Assembly: GCA_946407065.1 (NCBI GenBank)
Contig: CAMJMQ010000001.1
Span: 62,001 to 126,000, forward strand
Source of the DNA: an uncultured Clostridia bacterium
GTDB lineage: Bacteria; Bacillota; Clostridia; Oscillospirales; Acutalibacteraceae
Direction of reading: 5' to 3'
Length of the DNA: 64,000 nt
How positions within the stretch are numbered: the stretch's first letter is position 1; each line of letters opens with the position of its first letter. Shown here one piece after another: positions 34,830-44,248 of the stretch. The notes below the pieces were generated by a model. It saw nothing but the letters and a program-made list of their open reading frames with translations, ran no database searches and was not told the DNA's origin. The position numbers and the translations under genes were made by a program.

Positions 34830-36106
34830 GCCTCATCCTCCAGGCGGATCACCGCGGACTTGGCGTGACCGGTGAGCCCCTCTTTTCTCGCGAAGAAGGC
34901 GACGTCCTCGGCAACACGCTTCAAGGCGTCGGCGGTATAATAGGTATACTGTGTCTTTTTGACAAAGTCGTCGACGGACAGGGGGCTACTGAACTTCGCC
35001 GTGCCGGAGGTGGGCAGGGTGTGGTTGGGACCCGCGAAGTAATCGCCGAGCGCCTCGGGACAGCTGCGCCCCATGAAGATGGAGCCCGCGTGACGGATCT
35101 TATCGAGCCAGTCAAAGGGATTGTCGACGCACAATTCCAGATGCTCGGGCGCGATCTCGTTGGCGATATCGACGACGACGTTGAGGTTATCGGCAACAAT
35201 GATCTTGCCGTTATTGTCGATGGACGCGCGCGCGATCTCGGCTCGATCGAGCAGGGGGATCTGCTGTTCGAGCTCCTCGGATACCGCCTGAGCGAGCGCC
35301 GGGCTGTCGGTGACCAGCACCGCGGAAGCGTTCTTGTCATGCTCCGCCTGACTGAGCAGGTCAGCCGCGACATAGCGGGGGTTGGACTTTTCATCCGCGA
35401 CAACCAAAATCTCACTCGGACCCGCGATCATATCAATGGAAACAGTGCCGAATACCTGCTTCTTCGCTTCTGCGACAAAGGCATTGCCTGGGCCGACGAT
35501 CTTGTCCACCTTGGGAACGCTCTCGGTACCGTACGCGAGCGCGGCGATCGCTTGTGCACCGCCTACCTTGAAGATCTTATCGATGCCCGCAACGGACGCC
35601 GCCGCTAAGATAGCGGGGTTCACCTTGCCGTCGGCTGAGGGAGGTGTGACCATCACGACCTCTTTGACTCCTGCGATCTTGGCGGGGATCGCGTCCATCA
35701 GCACGGTGGACGGATATGCCGCCGTGCCGCCGGGAACGTAGAGTCCCGCGCGATCGACGGGGATGACCTTCTGTCCCATGACAATGCCGTCCTCATCGTT
35801 GATGATGAAGCTCTGGCGCTTTTGCGCCTCGTGGAACTTGCGGATGTTCTTGGCGGCACGCTCGAGGATGTCGATGAATTTGGGTTCGACGATAGAGCGC
35901 GCCTCTTCAATCTCTTCCTTGGTGACCTGTAAGACATCAAGCTGCGCCTTATCAAAGCGTGCGGTATAGTCAAAGAGCGCCTTGTCGCCGTTCTCCCTGA
36001 CAGTCTTGATAATATCGGAAACGATGTCCTCCACCGACGAGGTCGGCTCAAAGCGAGCAAAGATCTCGTCATAGGACAGTTCGTTGTAGTTGAGTATTTT
36101 GATCAT
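34826..36106 (-). CDS. hisD: Histidinol dehydrogenase
   Basis: 426 residues from ATG 36106 (AGGAGAATAATC upstream); the ORF-track start lies inside the REP region. VPGGTAAYPSTVLM, VGGAQAIAALAYGTESVPKVDKIVGPGN, and the catalytic EHLELC and DYFAGPNHTLPTSG are all present. Performs the last two NAD-dependent oxidations to histidine. A REP pair lies between it and hisZG. Confidence 0.97.
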   Translation of the reverse strand: MIKILNYNELSYDEIFARFEPTSSVEDIVSDIIKTVRENGDKALFDYTARFDKAQLDVLQVTKEEIEEARSIVEPKFIDILERAAKNIRKFHEAQKRQSFIINDEDGIVMGQKVIPVDRAGLYVPGGTAAYPSTVLMDAIPAKIAGVKEVVMVTPPSADGKVNPAILAAASVAGIDKIFKVGGAQAIAALAYGTESVPKVDKIVGPGNAFVAEAKKQVFGTVSIDMIAGPSEILVVADEKSNPRYVAADLLSQAEHDKNASAVLVTDSPALAQAVSEELEQQIPLLDRAEIARASIDNNGKIIVADNLNVVVDIANEIAPEHLELCVDNPFDWLDKIRHAGSIFMGRSCPEALGDYFAGPNHTLPTSGTAKFSSPLSVDDFVKKTQYTYYTADALKRVAEDVAFFARKEGLTGHAKSAVIRLEDEA

Positions 36107-36126
36107 GATTATTCTCCTGTTTTGCC

Positions 36127-36234
36127 GTAGGGACGACCAGTGGTCGTCCGCGTGCAGCCGTGTTGTACTTCTATCTGACGTATCAGCGACCTGCAATGCC
36201 CGTCATTCTGCGGACGAGCAATGCTCGTCCCTAC
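36127..36234. repeat. REP/inverse-REP pair (BIME-like) between hisZG and hisD
   Basis: GTAG followed by the palindrome GGACGACCAGTGGTCGTCC (36127-36149), and the inverse GGACGAGCAATGCTCGTCC followed by CTAC (36212-36234). Read on the - strand, the GTAG of the second unit provides the TAG stop codon of hisZG. Confidence 0.85.
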
Positions 36235-37808
36235 ATTACCTCTATCTGACTTTTCAGTTCATGCGCGATCTTCATGATATTATCGCCCTTGAACTTATAA
36301 CTGCTCTTGTTCGCGATCAGTCGCGCGGAGATCGGGACGATGCTTTCGACCACCTCGAGGTTATTCTCCCTGAGAGTGGTGCCGGTCTCGACGATGTCGA
36401 CGATGACGTCGGTCAGCCCTAAGATGGGCGCGATCTCGATGGAGCCGTTGAGGTGGACGATGTCGATGTCTCTGCCCTTCTGCGCGTAATGATCCGCGGC
36501 GATCTTTGAGAACTTGGTCGCCACGCGCAGGGTGCGGCTCCTGTCATCCTCAAAGCCCTTGGGTGCGGCGACTGCCATGCGGCACTTGCCGAACTCGAGG
36601 TCGAGCAGTTCATAGACCTCCGGCTCATATTCGAGCAAAATATCCTTGCCCGCCACGCCGATATCCGCGGCGCCGCGCTCGACGTAGATCGCCACGTCGC
36701 TGGGCTTGACCCAGAAATAGCGCACACCTGCCTCGGGGTTCTCAAAGATCAGCTTGCGGTTATTCTCCTTGATGGACGGACAGGGGAATCCCGCCGCCTC
36801 AAACATCGCGTAGACCTTTTCGCCGAGCCTGCCCTTGGGCAGCGCCACATTCAGCATGGTGTCCTCGGGGATGTCCGCCGGGGTGAGCTCCTCGACGCGC
36901 TCGAGCATATCGAGGTAAACGGCAAAGCCGACCGCCTTACTGCTGCGCTTCATGCGGTGCAGGAGCTTATCGTATCTGCCGCCCGAAAGCACGCTGTCGG
37001 GCACGCCGCTCAAAAAGCCCTTGAAGATCACGCCGTTATAATAACTGCGGTCGCTCACGACCGAAAAGTCGATCTGTATTCTATGGAGCAACGCCGTGTT
37101 TTGGAACACAGACAGCGCCTCGCTCAATTCCTCATACGCGTCACGACAGCCGAGATCATCACACAGGTCACTGAGCTTCGGGAGCACTTTTTCGGGAGCG
37201 CCGCAAAGCGTCAATAATGCGATCAGGCTGTCGGCGGTTTTGGGATCGATGCCGTTGTCCTCGCAAATCGAGAGGATGCCATGGGCGTTCTTCTCGCTCA
37301 CGCACTTGACGAGCTCTTCTTGTAAATGCCTGCTGTCGGTGATTGTTTCGACCGCGGCGTTAAGGATGTCGAGGTCGGATACATCGAGCACAAAGTTCTT
37401 GCCGATCAGCTCAAGGCTCTGTGCCGCGAGCATCAGGCTCTCGCCGACGAGGGCGTTATCCACCTCGCCGATGCACTCCACGCCCGCCTGCATGATCTCC
37501 TTATACCCGTCCGCGCCCTTACTGACACGGTACACGTTCTCATTATAATAGAGCTTACGGGTCGTGCCGTCGGTATGGTTCTTGATGATGGAGAGGGTCA
37601 CATCGGGCTTGAGCGCTTTGAGCTTGCCGCTGAGGTCGGTGAAGGTGATGACGCGGTCGGAAACCAAAAAGTCCTTGTTGCGGCTGTAGAGGTCATAGTC
37701 CTCGAATTTGCTCATGCGATAAGGCTGATAGCCGTTTTTGCTGTATAATTCTCTGAGCGAGAAGGTCAGGCGTTCGGCGTAGCTGAGTACGCTGTCGTTG
37801 ATGTTCAT
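36231..37808 (-). CDS. hisZG: HisZ-HisG fusion: ATP phosphoribosyltransferase with regulatory domain
   Basis: 525 residues from ATG 37808 (AAGGAGGAACAGGA). Residues 1 to about 315 are HisZ, a class II synthetase-like domain (RFEDYDLY-type start, LKPDVTLSI, VYRVSKGADGYKEIMQAGVECIG, GGRYDKLLHRM); from about 320 a short-form HisG follows (LNVALPKGRLGEKV, WVKPSDVAIYVERGAADIGVAGKDIL, IVDIVETGTTLRENNL). In other bacteria the short HisG needs a separate HisZ for activity and histidine feedback; here they are one chain with no frameshift between them. First step of the pathway. The stop codon is the GTAG head of a REP unit. Confidence 0.93.
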   Translation of the reverse strand: MNINDSVLSYAERLTFSLRELYSKNGYQPYRMSKFEDYDLYSRNKDFLVSDRVITFTDLSGKLKALKPDVTLSIIKNHTDGTTRKLYYNENVYRVSKGADGYKEIMQAGVECIGEVDNALVGESLMLAAQSLELIGKNFVLDVSDLDILNAAVETITDSRHLQEELVKCVSEKNAHGILSICEDNGIDPKTADSLIALLTLCGAPEKVLPKLSDLCDDLGCRDAYEELSEALSVFQNTALLHRIQIDFSVVSDRSYYNGVIFKGFLSGVPDSVLSGGRYDKLLHRMKRSSKAVGFAVYLDMLERVEELTPADIPEDTMLNVALPKGRLGEKVYAMFEAAGFPCPSIKENNRKLIFENPEAGVRYFWVKPSDVAIYVERGAADIGVAGKDILLEYEPEVYELLDLEFGKCRMAVAAPKGFEDDRSRTLRVATKFSKIAADHYAQKGRDIDIVHLNGSIEIAPILGLTDVIVDIVETGTTLRENNLEVVESIVPISARLIANKSSYKFKGDNIMKIAHELKSQIEVM

Positions 37809-38092
37809 TCCTGTTCCTCCTTCATGCGGTCGATCACGGCGCGATAACCACCCGCGCCGTAGTTCAGACAACGGCTGACGCGGCTGATAGTGGCGGTGGA
37901 TACGCCGATCTGCTCACTGATCTTCTGGTAGCTGACGCCCTCATCGATCAAAAAGGCGGTGTCGAGCCGCTGACACATATCGCGGATCTCGGTGATCGTG
38001 CAGAGATCTTCAAAAAAGTTGTAACATTCGTCGGTATCTTTCAGGCTTAAGATCGCCTCAAAGAGCCTGTCGGCAGACGGAGAATGGTTCAT
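37805..38092 (-). CDS. hisR: YerC/HisR, TrpR-family regulator of histidine genes
   Basis: 95 residues. The helix-turn-helix reads SYQKISEQIGVSTATISRVSRCLNYG, after ALSLKDTDECYNFFEDLCTITEIRDMCQRL, matching the YerC/YecD branch of the TrpR superfamily, which is proposed to repress his genes in Firmicutes. It is the first gene of the operon and its end overlaps the hisZG start by four bases. The promoter upstream carries an 18-bp perfect palindrome, a likely site for this protein. Confidence 0.88.
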   Translation of the reverse strand: MNHSPSADRLFEAILSLKDTDECYNFFEDLCTITEIRDMCQRLDTAFLIDEGVSYQKISEQIGVSTATISRVSRCLNYGAGGYRAVIDRMKEEQE

Positions 38093-38110
38093 AATATACC
38101 TCTTTTTTTA

Positions 38111-38262
38111 GTTAGGAGTGAGGAGTTAGGAGTGAGGAGTTTTAGGAAGCACTACGTGCTTTGGATTCCTGAATGATGATTCGAAAGCGTTGCTGAAACA
38201 TTTACAAATGAGTGTGGGCAACTCCCACCATTCACTCCTAACTCCTCACTCCTAACTCCTCA
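38111..38262. repeat. Family B element in the his leader
   Basis: Heptamer array GTTAGGAGTGAGGAG, hairpins AAGCACTACGTGCTTT and GTGGGCAACTCCCAC, then the inverted array. It lies between the his promoter and hisR, so it is in the 5' leader of the whole operon. Confidence 0.75.
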
Positions 38263-38273
38263 TTTTCAAAATC

Positions 38274-38302
38274 AGTTTATCACTTTATCATGATAAAGTC
38301 AA
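38274..38302 (-). promoter_or_regulatory. his operon promoter with palindromic operator
   Basis: On the - strand TTGACT (38302-38297), 17 bp, TAAACT (38279-38274). The 18-bp perfect palindrome ACTTTATCATGATAAAGT at 38282-38299 occupies the spacer and part of the -35. This is a good place for repression, plausibly by HisR. Confidence 0.7.
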
Positions 38303-38450
38303 GTTCACGACACTACTTTCATCATCTTGACGGATAGCAAAAGCTATGTGCATAACTTTTTGGATAATACCATAACAAAAGGGCAGATGACCTGCCCTTT
38401 TCGTTTCCGTCATTGTATTGCTTCAAATCATAATCGTCTCGGGAGGAGCA

Positions 38451-38737
38451 CAGTGGCGCTTAGCCAATCGCGAACACAGGGTCCCCATAACTCCCCGAGT
38501 TATGGGGAGAGGAGGAGCCGCAATGCGAGGTCAAGGCATACCAACCGGATATGCCTACCGAGTAAAGCGCGCGACGACGATGGAGCGCTGTTGCATGGGA
38601 GTTGTAAACCAAATCGCAGATTTGGACAACTCCTCCGCAGTAGCTCTCAGCCAATCAGCGTTCGCAAGTATGCTCCGCTTCTTGGGAGAGCCTTGCATGG
38701 GAGTTGTAAACCAAATCGCAGATTTGGACAACTCCTC
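38451..38737. repeat. Family C hairpin repeat, copy 2 (double)
   Basis: Contains CTCCCCGAGTTATGGGGAG and twice the unit with hairpin GGAGTTGTAAACCAAATC...GATTTGGACAACTCC. Compared with copy 1 the outer stem has changed on both sides. The 665 bp between 38093 and 38757 hold this repeat, a family B element and the his promoter, and no gene that I can see. Confidence 0.75.
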
Positions 38738-38757
38738 AAAGCCCCTCCCCTACATCA

Positions 38758-39606
38758 TTATATTTCTACTTCGCCTTCAAACACAGTGGACGCGGGGCCG
38801 GTCATGATGACGGTGTCGTCGGTATAACGGATGACCAGATCGCCGCCGCGCAGGTGCACGGTGATATCGTCGCCCTTTTGGCAATAGCCGTTCAGACATG
38901 CCGCTACGGCAGTCGCGCAGGCACCGGTACCGCACGCCCAGGTCTCGCCCGAGCCGCGTTCCCAGACGCGCATCTGCAGGGTATGGTCGTCGATGACTTT
39001 GACGAACTCTGTGTTCACCCGCTCGGGGAAGGCGGGATGATTCTCAAAATGCGGCCCGATCTTCTCGAGGTCAAGGCTGTCCACATCGTCCACAAAGGTC
39101 ACGCAATGCGGGTTGCCCATCGACACGGCGGTGACGTTCCATGTTTTGCCGTCTACCTCCAGAGGTACGTCGATCATCGTATCTCCATCGTATTGTACGG
39201 GGATGTCGACGGGATTCAGGATCGCCGCCTCCATATCGACGCGGGCGGATTGCACCTTGCCGTCCCGGACAGTCAGCTCCAGCGTCTTGATCCCGCTGAG
39301 CGTGTCGATGGTGATGGTGGTTTTATCGGCGGGCACCAGCCCCTTGTCATAGACGAACTTGCCGACACAGCGGATGCCGTTGCCGCACATCCTGCCCTCA
39401 CTGCCGTCGGCGTTGAAGATACGCATCTTCGCGTCGGCGACCTCGGACGGACATACGAGGATGATGCCGTCGCCGCCGATCCCGGTGCGGCGGTCACTCA
39501 GGCGGATCGCGAGCTGCTCCCAATCCTCCTCGGGTTGGTCAAATGTGCTGATATAAACATAATCGTTTGAGATGCCGTGCATCTTCGTAAAACGCAGTTT
39601 TTTCAT
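38758..39606 (-). CDS. dapF: Diaminopimelate epimerase
   Basis: 282 residues from ATG 39606. FTKMHGISNDYVYI at the start, then the two catalytic cysteines in GRMCGNGIRCVG (about 76) and ETWACGTGACATA (about 220). Converts LL- to meso-diaminopimelate for lysine and peptidoglycan. Single gene with its own promoter. Confidence 0.96.
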   Translation of the reverse strand: MKKLRFTKMHGISNDYVYISTFDQPEEDWEQLAIRLSDRRTGIGGDGIILVCPSEVADAKMRIFNADGSEGRMCGNGIRCVGKFVYDKGLVPADKTTITIDTLSGIKTLELTVRDGKVQSARVDMEAAILNPVDIPVQYDGDTMIDVPLEVDGKTWNVTAVSMGNPHCVTFVDDVDSLDLEKIGPHFENHPAFPERVNTEFVKVIDDHTLQMRVWERGSGETWACGTGACATAVAACLNGYCQKGDDITVHLRGGDLVIRYTDDTVIMTGPASTVFEGEVEI

Positions 39607-39627
39607 CCTTATCACCCTTTCGGGTCA

Positions 39628-39656
39628 ATTATACAGAGATTTTGTGATAAAGTCAA
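39628..39656 (-). promoter_or_regulatory. dapF promoter
   Basis: On the - strand TTGACT, 17 bp, TATAAT. Confidence 0.75.
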
Positions 39657-39723
39657 CAAAGCATAAATCGCTTCATCGGTCAATAAGATTTATGTGAGAG
39701 TTAACAAAGTGTATTTTCTTTTA

Positions 39724-39752
39724 TTGACATCCCCACAAGAAAATAATATACT
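39724..39752 (+). promoter_or_regulatory. glnN promoter
   Basis: TTGACA, 17 bp, TATACT. The start codon is 200 bp downstream, behind a whole repeat element. Confidence 0.7.
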
Positions 39753-39774
39753 TTAGTATAGTTCAGCCTTCCCC

Positions 39775-39927
39775 TTGAGGGGAAGGTGGGCTTTTCGGCT
39801 CTAAAGCCGAAAAGGTCGGATGAGGTGGAAACCCTTCCGATTAAACAGTTCATGAGATGAGGATGAAACGCTTCCACCTCATCCGCCTCGCTCAGCCGCG
39901 AGGCACCTTCCCCTCAAGGGGAAGGCT
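39775..39927. repeat. Family A repeat in the glnN 5' leader
   Basis: Outer arms AGCCTTCCCCTTGAGGGGAAGG and its inverse, middle hairpin GCTTTTCGGCTCTAAAGCCGAAAAG, inner arms GGATGAGGTGGAA/TTCCACCTCATCC. When transcribed it would fold into one long structure that ends about 20 bases before the glnN ribosome binding site. No gene in 39607-39954. Confidence 0.85.
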
Positions 39928-39954
39928 TTTCTACCTTTGATTCGGAGGAACACT

Positions 39955-42051
39955 ATGATTGATGTACCGGGCATTTTTGCCTCAAATGTATTTAACGACG
40001 AGAAGATGCGCGTGCGACTGACGCAGGATGTATATGACTCCTACCGTGAGAGCATCGAGAACGGTACGCCGCTCGACCTTAAGGTCGCGAATGAGGTTGC
40101 CGACGCGATGAAGGAATGGGCGATCGAGAAGGGCTGTACCCACTACACTCACTGGTTCCAGCCGATGACCGGCATCACCGCCGAAAAGCACGACAGCTTC
40201 ATCTCTCCTCACGCGGACGGTCATGTCATCATGGAGTTCTCGGGCAAGGAGCTGATCAAAGGCGAGCCCGACGCGTCCTCCTTCCCCTCGGGCGGTATCC
40301 GCGCCACCTTTGAGGCGCGCGGCTATACCACATGGGATCCCACCTCGCCCGCGTTCGTCAAGGACAATACCCTGTGTATCCCGACAGCGTTCATGTCCTA
40401 CACCGGCGACGTACTGGATAAAAAGACGCCCCTGCTGCGTTCGATGAACCGCATCAACCATGAATCGGTACGAATCCTGCACCTCTTCGGCAAGACCGAC
40501 GTTACCCGCGTGGACGCGACCGTCGGCCCCGAGCAGGAATACTTTTTGATCGACAAGGATGTTTACGAACGCCGCAAGGATCTGAAATATACCGGACGCA
40601 CCCTCTTCGGCGCGCGTTCGCCCAAGGGTCAGCAGCTCGACGACCACTACTTCGGCGCGATCAAGCAGCGCGTCAAGGCGTTCATGGCGGAGCTGGACGA
40701 GGAGCTGTGGAAGCTCGGCATCTACGCCAAGACCGAGCACAATGAGGTCGCTCCCGCACAGCACGAGCTGGCGCCGATCTTCACCACCGTCAACATCGCC
40801 GCCGACCACAATCAGCTCACCATGGAGCTGATGAAGCGTATCGCCAGAAAGCACGGCATGGTGTGCCTGCTGCACGAAAAGCCCTTCAAGGGTGTGAACG
40901 GCTCCGGTAAGCACAACAACTGGTCGCTGTCCACCAACACGGGTGAGAACCTCTTAAAGCCCGGCAAAAAGCCCGAGGAGAACACCCAGTTCCTGCTGTT
41001 TTTGACTGCCGTCATCACCGCGGTGGACGACTACCAGGATCTGCTGCGCCTGTCCGTCGCGACCGCCGGCAACGATCACCGCATGGGCGGTGACGAAGCG
41101 CCGCCGTTCATCATCTCGATGTTTTTGGGCGACGACTTGGAGGCGATTGTCGAGGCGATCATCAACCGTGAGGAATACGAGAGTCAGGGCAAGGTCGTCA
41201 TGAACACGGGCGCCGAGGCGCTGCCCGAGATCCGCAAGGATACCACCGACCGCAACCGCACCTCACCCTTTGCCTTTACGGGCAACAAGTTCGAATTCCG
41301 CTCCTTAGGCTCGGCGCTGAATATCTCCTGCCCCAACATCATGCTCAACACCATGGTCGCGGATGTGCTGTCGAGCTTCTCCGACGAGCTGGAGAACGCC
41401 GCGGACTTTGACGCCGCGGTACGCCGCCTGATCCGCAAGAACCTCAAAAAGCACCGCCGCATCATCTTCAACGGCGACGGCTACACCGACGAGTGGGTCG
41501 CCGAAGCGGAACAGCGCGGACTGCTCAACCTCAGATCCACCCCCGAGGCGCTGAAGAAATATACCCTCAAGAAGAATCTCGAGCTCTTCAAGCGCAACAA
41601 CATCTTCAACGAGACCGAGGTCAAGGCGCGTCAGGAGATCCTGCTCGAGAACTACATCAACATCATCGACCTCGAGGCGCTGACCATGCTCGATATGGCG
41701 AAGAAGGATATCTTCCCCGCTGTATCCGCCTTCACCGGTGAGCTCGCCGAGACCATCCGCCGCAAGCGCGCGGTATCCGATGACATCCGCGTAGACGCCG
41801 AGGTCAAGCTGCTCTCGAAGCTCAGCGATCTGCTGTCACAGTTCAGCGACAAGATCGACGAGCTGGATTCCAAGGTCGGCGGCTCCATCGCCTACCGCAA
41901 GAACATCCAGAGCCACGCCGAATACTGCTGTAACGAGATGCTCTCGACCATGACCGAGCTGCGCGCGATCTCCGACGAGATGGAGATGTGCACCGACAGC
42001 AAGTACTGGCCCTACCCGAGCTACGGTCAGCTGCTGTTCAGCGTTCAGTAA
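39955..42051 (+). CDS. glnN: Glutamine synthetase type III
   Basis: 698 residues from ATG 39955 (GGAGGAACACT upstream); this is the GSIII size, far longer than GlnA. GSIII features: [69 protein letters not shown], and [16 protein letters not shown]. The C-terminal 170 residues are helical and specific to the type. Makes glutamine from glutamate, ATP and ammonia. Ammonia from purine breakdown could feed it. Own promoter with a long leader. Confidence 0.95.
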   Translation: MIDVPGIFASNVFNDEKMRVRLTQDVYDSYRESIENGTPLDLKVANEVADAMKEWAIEKGCTHYTHWFQPMTGITAEKHDSFISPHADGHVIMEFSGKELIKGEPDASSFPSGGIRATFEARGYTTWDPTSPAFVKDNTLCIPTAFMSYTGDVLDKKTPLLRSMNRINHESVRILHLFGKTDVTRVDATVGPEQEYFLIDKDVYERRKDLKYTGRTLFGARSPKGQQLDDHYFGAIKQRVKAFMAELDEELWKLGIYAKTEHNEVAPAQHELAPIFTTVNIAADHNQLTMELMKRIARKHGMVCLLHEKPFKGVNGSGKHNNWSLSTNTGENLLKPGKKPEENTQFLLFLTAVITAVDDYQDLLRLSVATAGNDHRMGGDEAPPFIISMFLGDDLEAIVEAIINREEYESQGKVVMNTGAEALPEIRKDTTDRNRTSPFAFTGNKFEFRSLGSALNISCPNIMLNTMVADVLSSFSDELENAADFDAAVRRLIRKNLKKHRRIIFNGDGYTDEWVAEAEQRGLLNLRSTPEALKKYTLKKNLELFKRNNIFNETEVKARQEILLENYINIIDLEALTMLDMAKKDIFPAVSAFTGELAETIRRKRAVSDDIRVDAEVKLLSKLSDLLSQFSDKIDELDSKVGGSIAYRKNIQSHAEYCCNEMLSTMTELRAISDEMEMCTDSKYWPYPSYGQLLFSVQ

Positions 42052-42091
42052 GGGTTCGCATACACAAGAATATTCGCATCTAAAGCATATC

Positions 42092-42128
42092 ACCCCTGCA
42101 TTCGCCAAAAGCGTTTGCAGGGGCTTTC
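42092..42128 (+). terminator. glnN terminator
   Basis: Stem CCCCTGCA/TGCAGGGG with a loop of about 16 bases, followed by CTTTCTT. Confidence 0.65.
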
Positions 42129-42213
42129 TTATGCAATATTCGCGAGGATTTTGACGAAGAGCAGGCGGAAATCTACCGCAACAACCCAATTGGGGTTCAA
42201 CTCCCTTTATCCT

Positions 42214-42588
42214 AGGGTGACAGGAATAATCCGAACCTGCTGAAAATGGCAATATTTCGGCAATTTTCGGCTTATCGATCTTGGCAGGCGCCAGCGCGTC
42301 CTCGCGGGCTGCGCTTATTGGTAACGGTCAGGTATGACCGTTACCGTATCACTTCGCCGCTCGTCCTTTCCCCAAAAAGCAGGCTTTTTGGGGACCCCGA
42401 TCAACTTTCTGCACCGAAACTTGCTCGAAATCTTGCTCATTTTCAGTCCTTCGGAGTTTTGACGGAGCAGATTTTTGTCTGACCGCGGCAAAACCACAGC
42501 GAACCCTGACGGGTTCGCGAGGATTTTAACAATGGGCAGGCGGAAATATGCCCGTCAAAACCACGGTTCGGATTATTCCTGTCACCCT
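42214..42588. mobile_element. Possible 375-bp non-coding element with 24-bp perfect inverted ends
   Basis: AGGGTGACAGGAATAATCCG at 42214 is repeated exactly in inverted form at 42565-42588 (24 bases). Inside are the hairpins GGTAACGGTCAGGTATGACCGTTACC (split here for brevity into its GGTAACGGTCA arm and inverse) and GCGAACCCTGACGGGTTCGC. A separate direct repeat (CGCGAGGATTTT...GCAGGCGGAAAT, about 34 bp) occurs at 42139 and 42514, also 375 bp apart. No convincing ORF. Confidence 0.5.
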
Positions 42589-43063
42589 ATGAGCACAAGT
42601 GTGCACAAAAACCACAATTGTGCACAAAATCCACTAAGAAAAAGAGAAAGAAAAAGAAGAAAGAAAAAGAGAATGATAATGAAATGAGAAAGGAAAAGAA
42701 AAAGATAAGCAGGGTGACTTTTCAACATTTCAACATCGGTTTTCCACATATCAACATTTGACAAAAGCAATTTTGTTTTCAGATCAGTTCATTTCATTTT
42801 GTTGACACGGTCATGTATTATCCTAATCCATCTTTGAATCCGACTTTTCACGGAACATGAGTACCTTTTCCCCGAGGGAAGACGAAAAAATGCCGCGGTG
42901 CAGAGTGCAATGCCATTAAGCTAAGGAAAAGGTATCTCGCTAACGCTCGATCGTTTGATACAATTCCTCAGTCGCCAACAGGCGACAGCTCCTTTTACCA
43001 AAAGGAGCCTTCCTTAACTTAATGCCATTGGGTTCATAGCCGCGGCATGATCGTTTCGATGAT
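42589..43063. other. Gene-free stretch with purine tract and repeat arms
   Basis: TGTGCACAAAA occurs twice near 42600-42630, then a nearly pure A/G tract runs from about 42635 to 42712, followed by TTTCAACATTTCAACATCGG and TTTTCCACATATCAACAT. The right arm of a family A repeat (CCTCAGTCGCCAACAGGCGACAGC to AAAAGGAGCCT, in part) lies at 42966-43010. The mixture looks like debris of a mobile element, but nothing is intact. No gene is supported. Confidence 0.5.
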
Positions 43064-43747
43064 TCAGTTTCTTCTGAGCATGGCGCTGACCTTGCCGAGG
43101 TAGCCCAGATACAGGATGTAGGCGATGACGGTCAGGATCACGATGATGACGGTCACGATCATGGTGATCGTATCGACGACGTTCTCGCTCATGAACAGTC
43201 TGAGCAGTCTGCCGGCGATGACCAGCGCGATGTTCAGGCTGAACACGGTGCCGACGATCTTGTTGATGGTGCTGCCGCGGGACTCGAGGTCATCTCTGCG
43301 GCAACGGTAGGACAGCTCGGCGAGACCGTTGACGGTGGAGGTCATCACGAGCAGCTGCATCAGCTCGGCGACAGCGATCACGATGGTGTAGATCCATTCC
43401 ATCACGTTGCCTGTTTTGTTCTGCAAAAAGCCTGCGATCACATAGAGCACGACAGAGATGACCGCGTAGATGATGGCGCGGGTGAAGTATTCTTCGTCAC
43501 CTGCCGCCTGGATATAGCCGATGATCTTAAACAGCGCCGAGAGCAACAGCAGCGCAGCCGCCGCAATCGAGCAGATCAGCACGATCTGTGAGGATGAGGT
43601 CATATTGCCTTCAAAGCTGAAGTTCTCGATCCCGCCTGCTTTTGTGGCGAGGACGGAAACAATGCCTGATACCACCGCGGCGATCAGGGTACAGATCTCA
43701 GCGATAAAGATTTTTGTCACGCCTTTTCGGGCTTTGGGAAACATCAT
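43064..43747 (-). CDS. Hypothetical polytopic membrane protein
   Basis: 227 residues with about six membrane helices (AEICTLIAAVVSGIVSVLA, IVLICSIAAAALLLLSALF, IIYAVISVVLYVIAGFL, and three more), and a loop RCRRDDLESRG. No catalytic motif or family is recognised. AGGAGAG precedes the ATG. Single gene flanked by repeat-rich regions on both sides. Confidence 0.65.
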   Translation of the reverse strand: MMFPKARKGVTKIFIAEICTLIAAVVSGIVSVLATKAGGIENFSFEGNMTSSSQIVLICSIAAAALLLLSALFKIIGYIQAAGDEEYFTRAIIYAVISVVLYVIAGFLQNKTGNVMEWIYTIVIAVAELMQLLVMTSTVNGLAELSYRCRRDDLESRGSTINKIVGTVFSLNIALVIAGRLLRLFMSENVVDTITMIVTVIIVILTVIAYILYLGYLGKVSAMLRRN

Positions 43748-44248
43748 AATCGTACTCTCCTTTCTATGTTGTTTCTATCATAATATAAAGTTGAGGAAAA
43801 ATCAAGAGCTGAGGGGGAGTAGTGGTTAGTGGTTAGTGATTAGTGGTCAGGGTGTAGAAATGATGAGAAGCCTTCTCCTCGGAGGGGGGTAACGAGAGCT
43901 GAAAACTGAAAAATGAAAACTGAAGAATGAATAATTTCGGGAAACACTGCGTGTTTTGATTTTTATATGCCTTCCCCTCGCGGGGAAGGCTTATATGCAA
44001 ACTGAAAGGAGGGTGCGTTGCTGCACCCTCCCTTGTTGTTTAGTTGTCGATACTATTGGATAAAAACCTCAGTCACCTGATACAAATATCAGGTGACTGC
44101 TCCCTTAGGAAAGGGAGCCTATTGACTTCCGACTCACCGTAGCAGAAACATTCCAAACGATATCGGAAAATGTCATTCCGACCCGCCGTTGATGAGCGGT
44201 ATCCGCACGATCAAGCGATTGCAAAAGGCGGAACAAAAACACTTCGTG
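43748..44248. repeat. Repeat-rich, gene-free stretch
   Basis: Contains TTAGTGGTTAGTGATTAGTGG and GAAAACTGAAAAATGAAAAC short-period arrays (related to family B ends), a palindrome GCCTTCCCCTCGCGGGGAAGGC at 43970-43991, and the right arm of a family A repeat at 44066-44120 (CAGTCACCTGATA to AGGAAAGGGAGCCT). Only shadow ORFs run through it. Confidence 0.6.
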
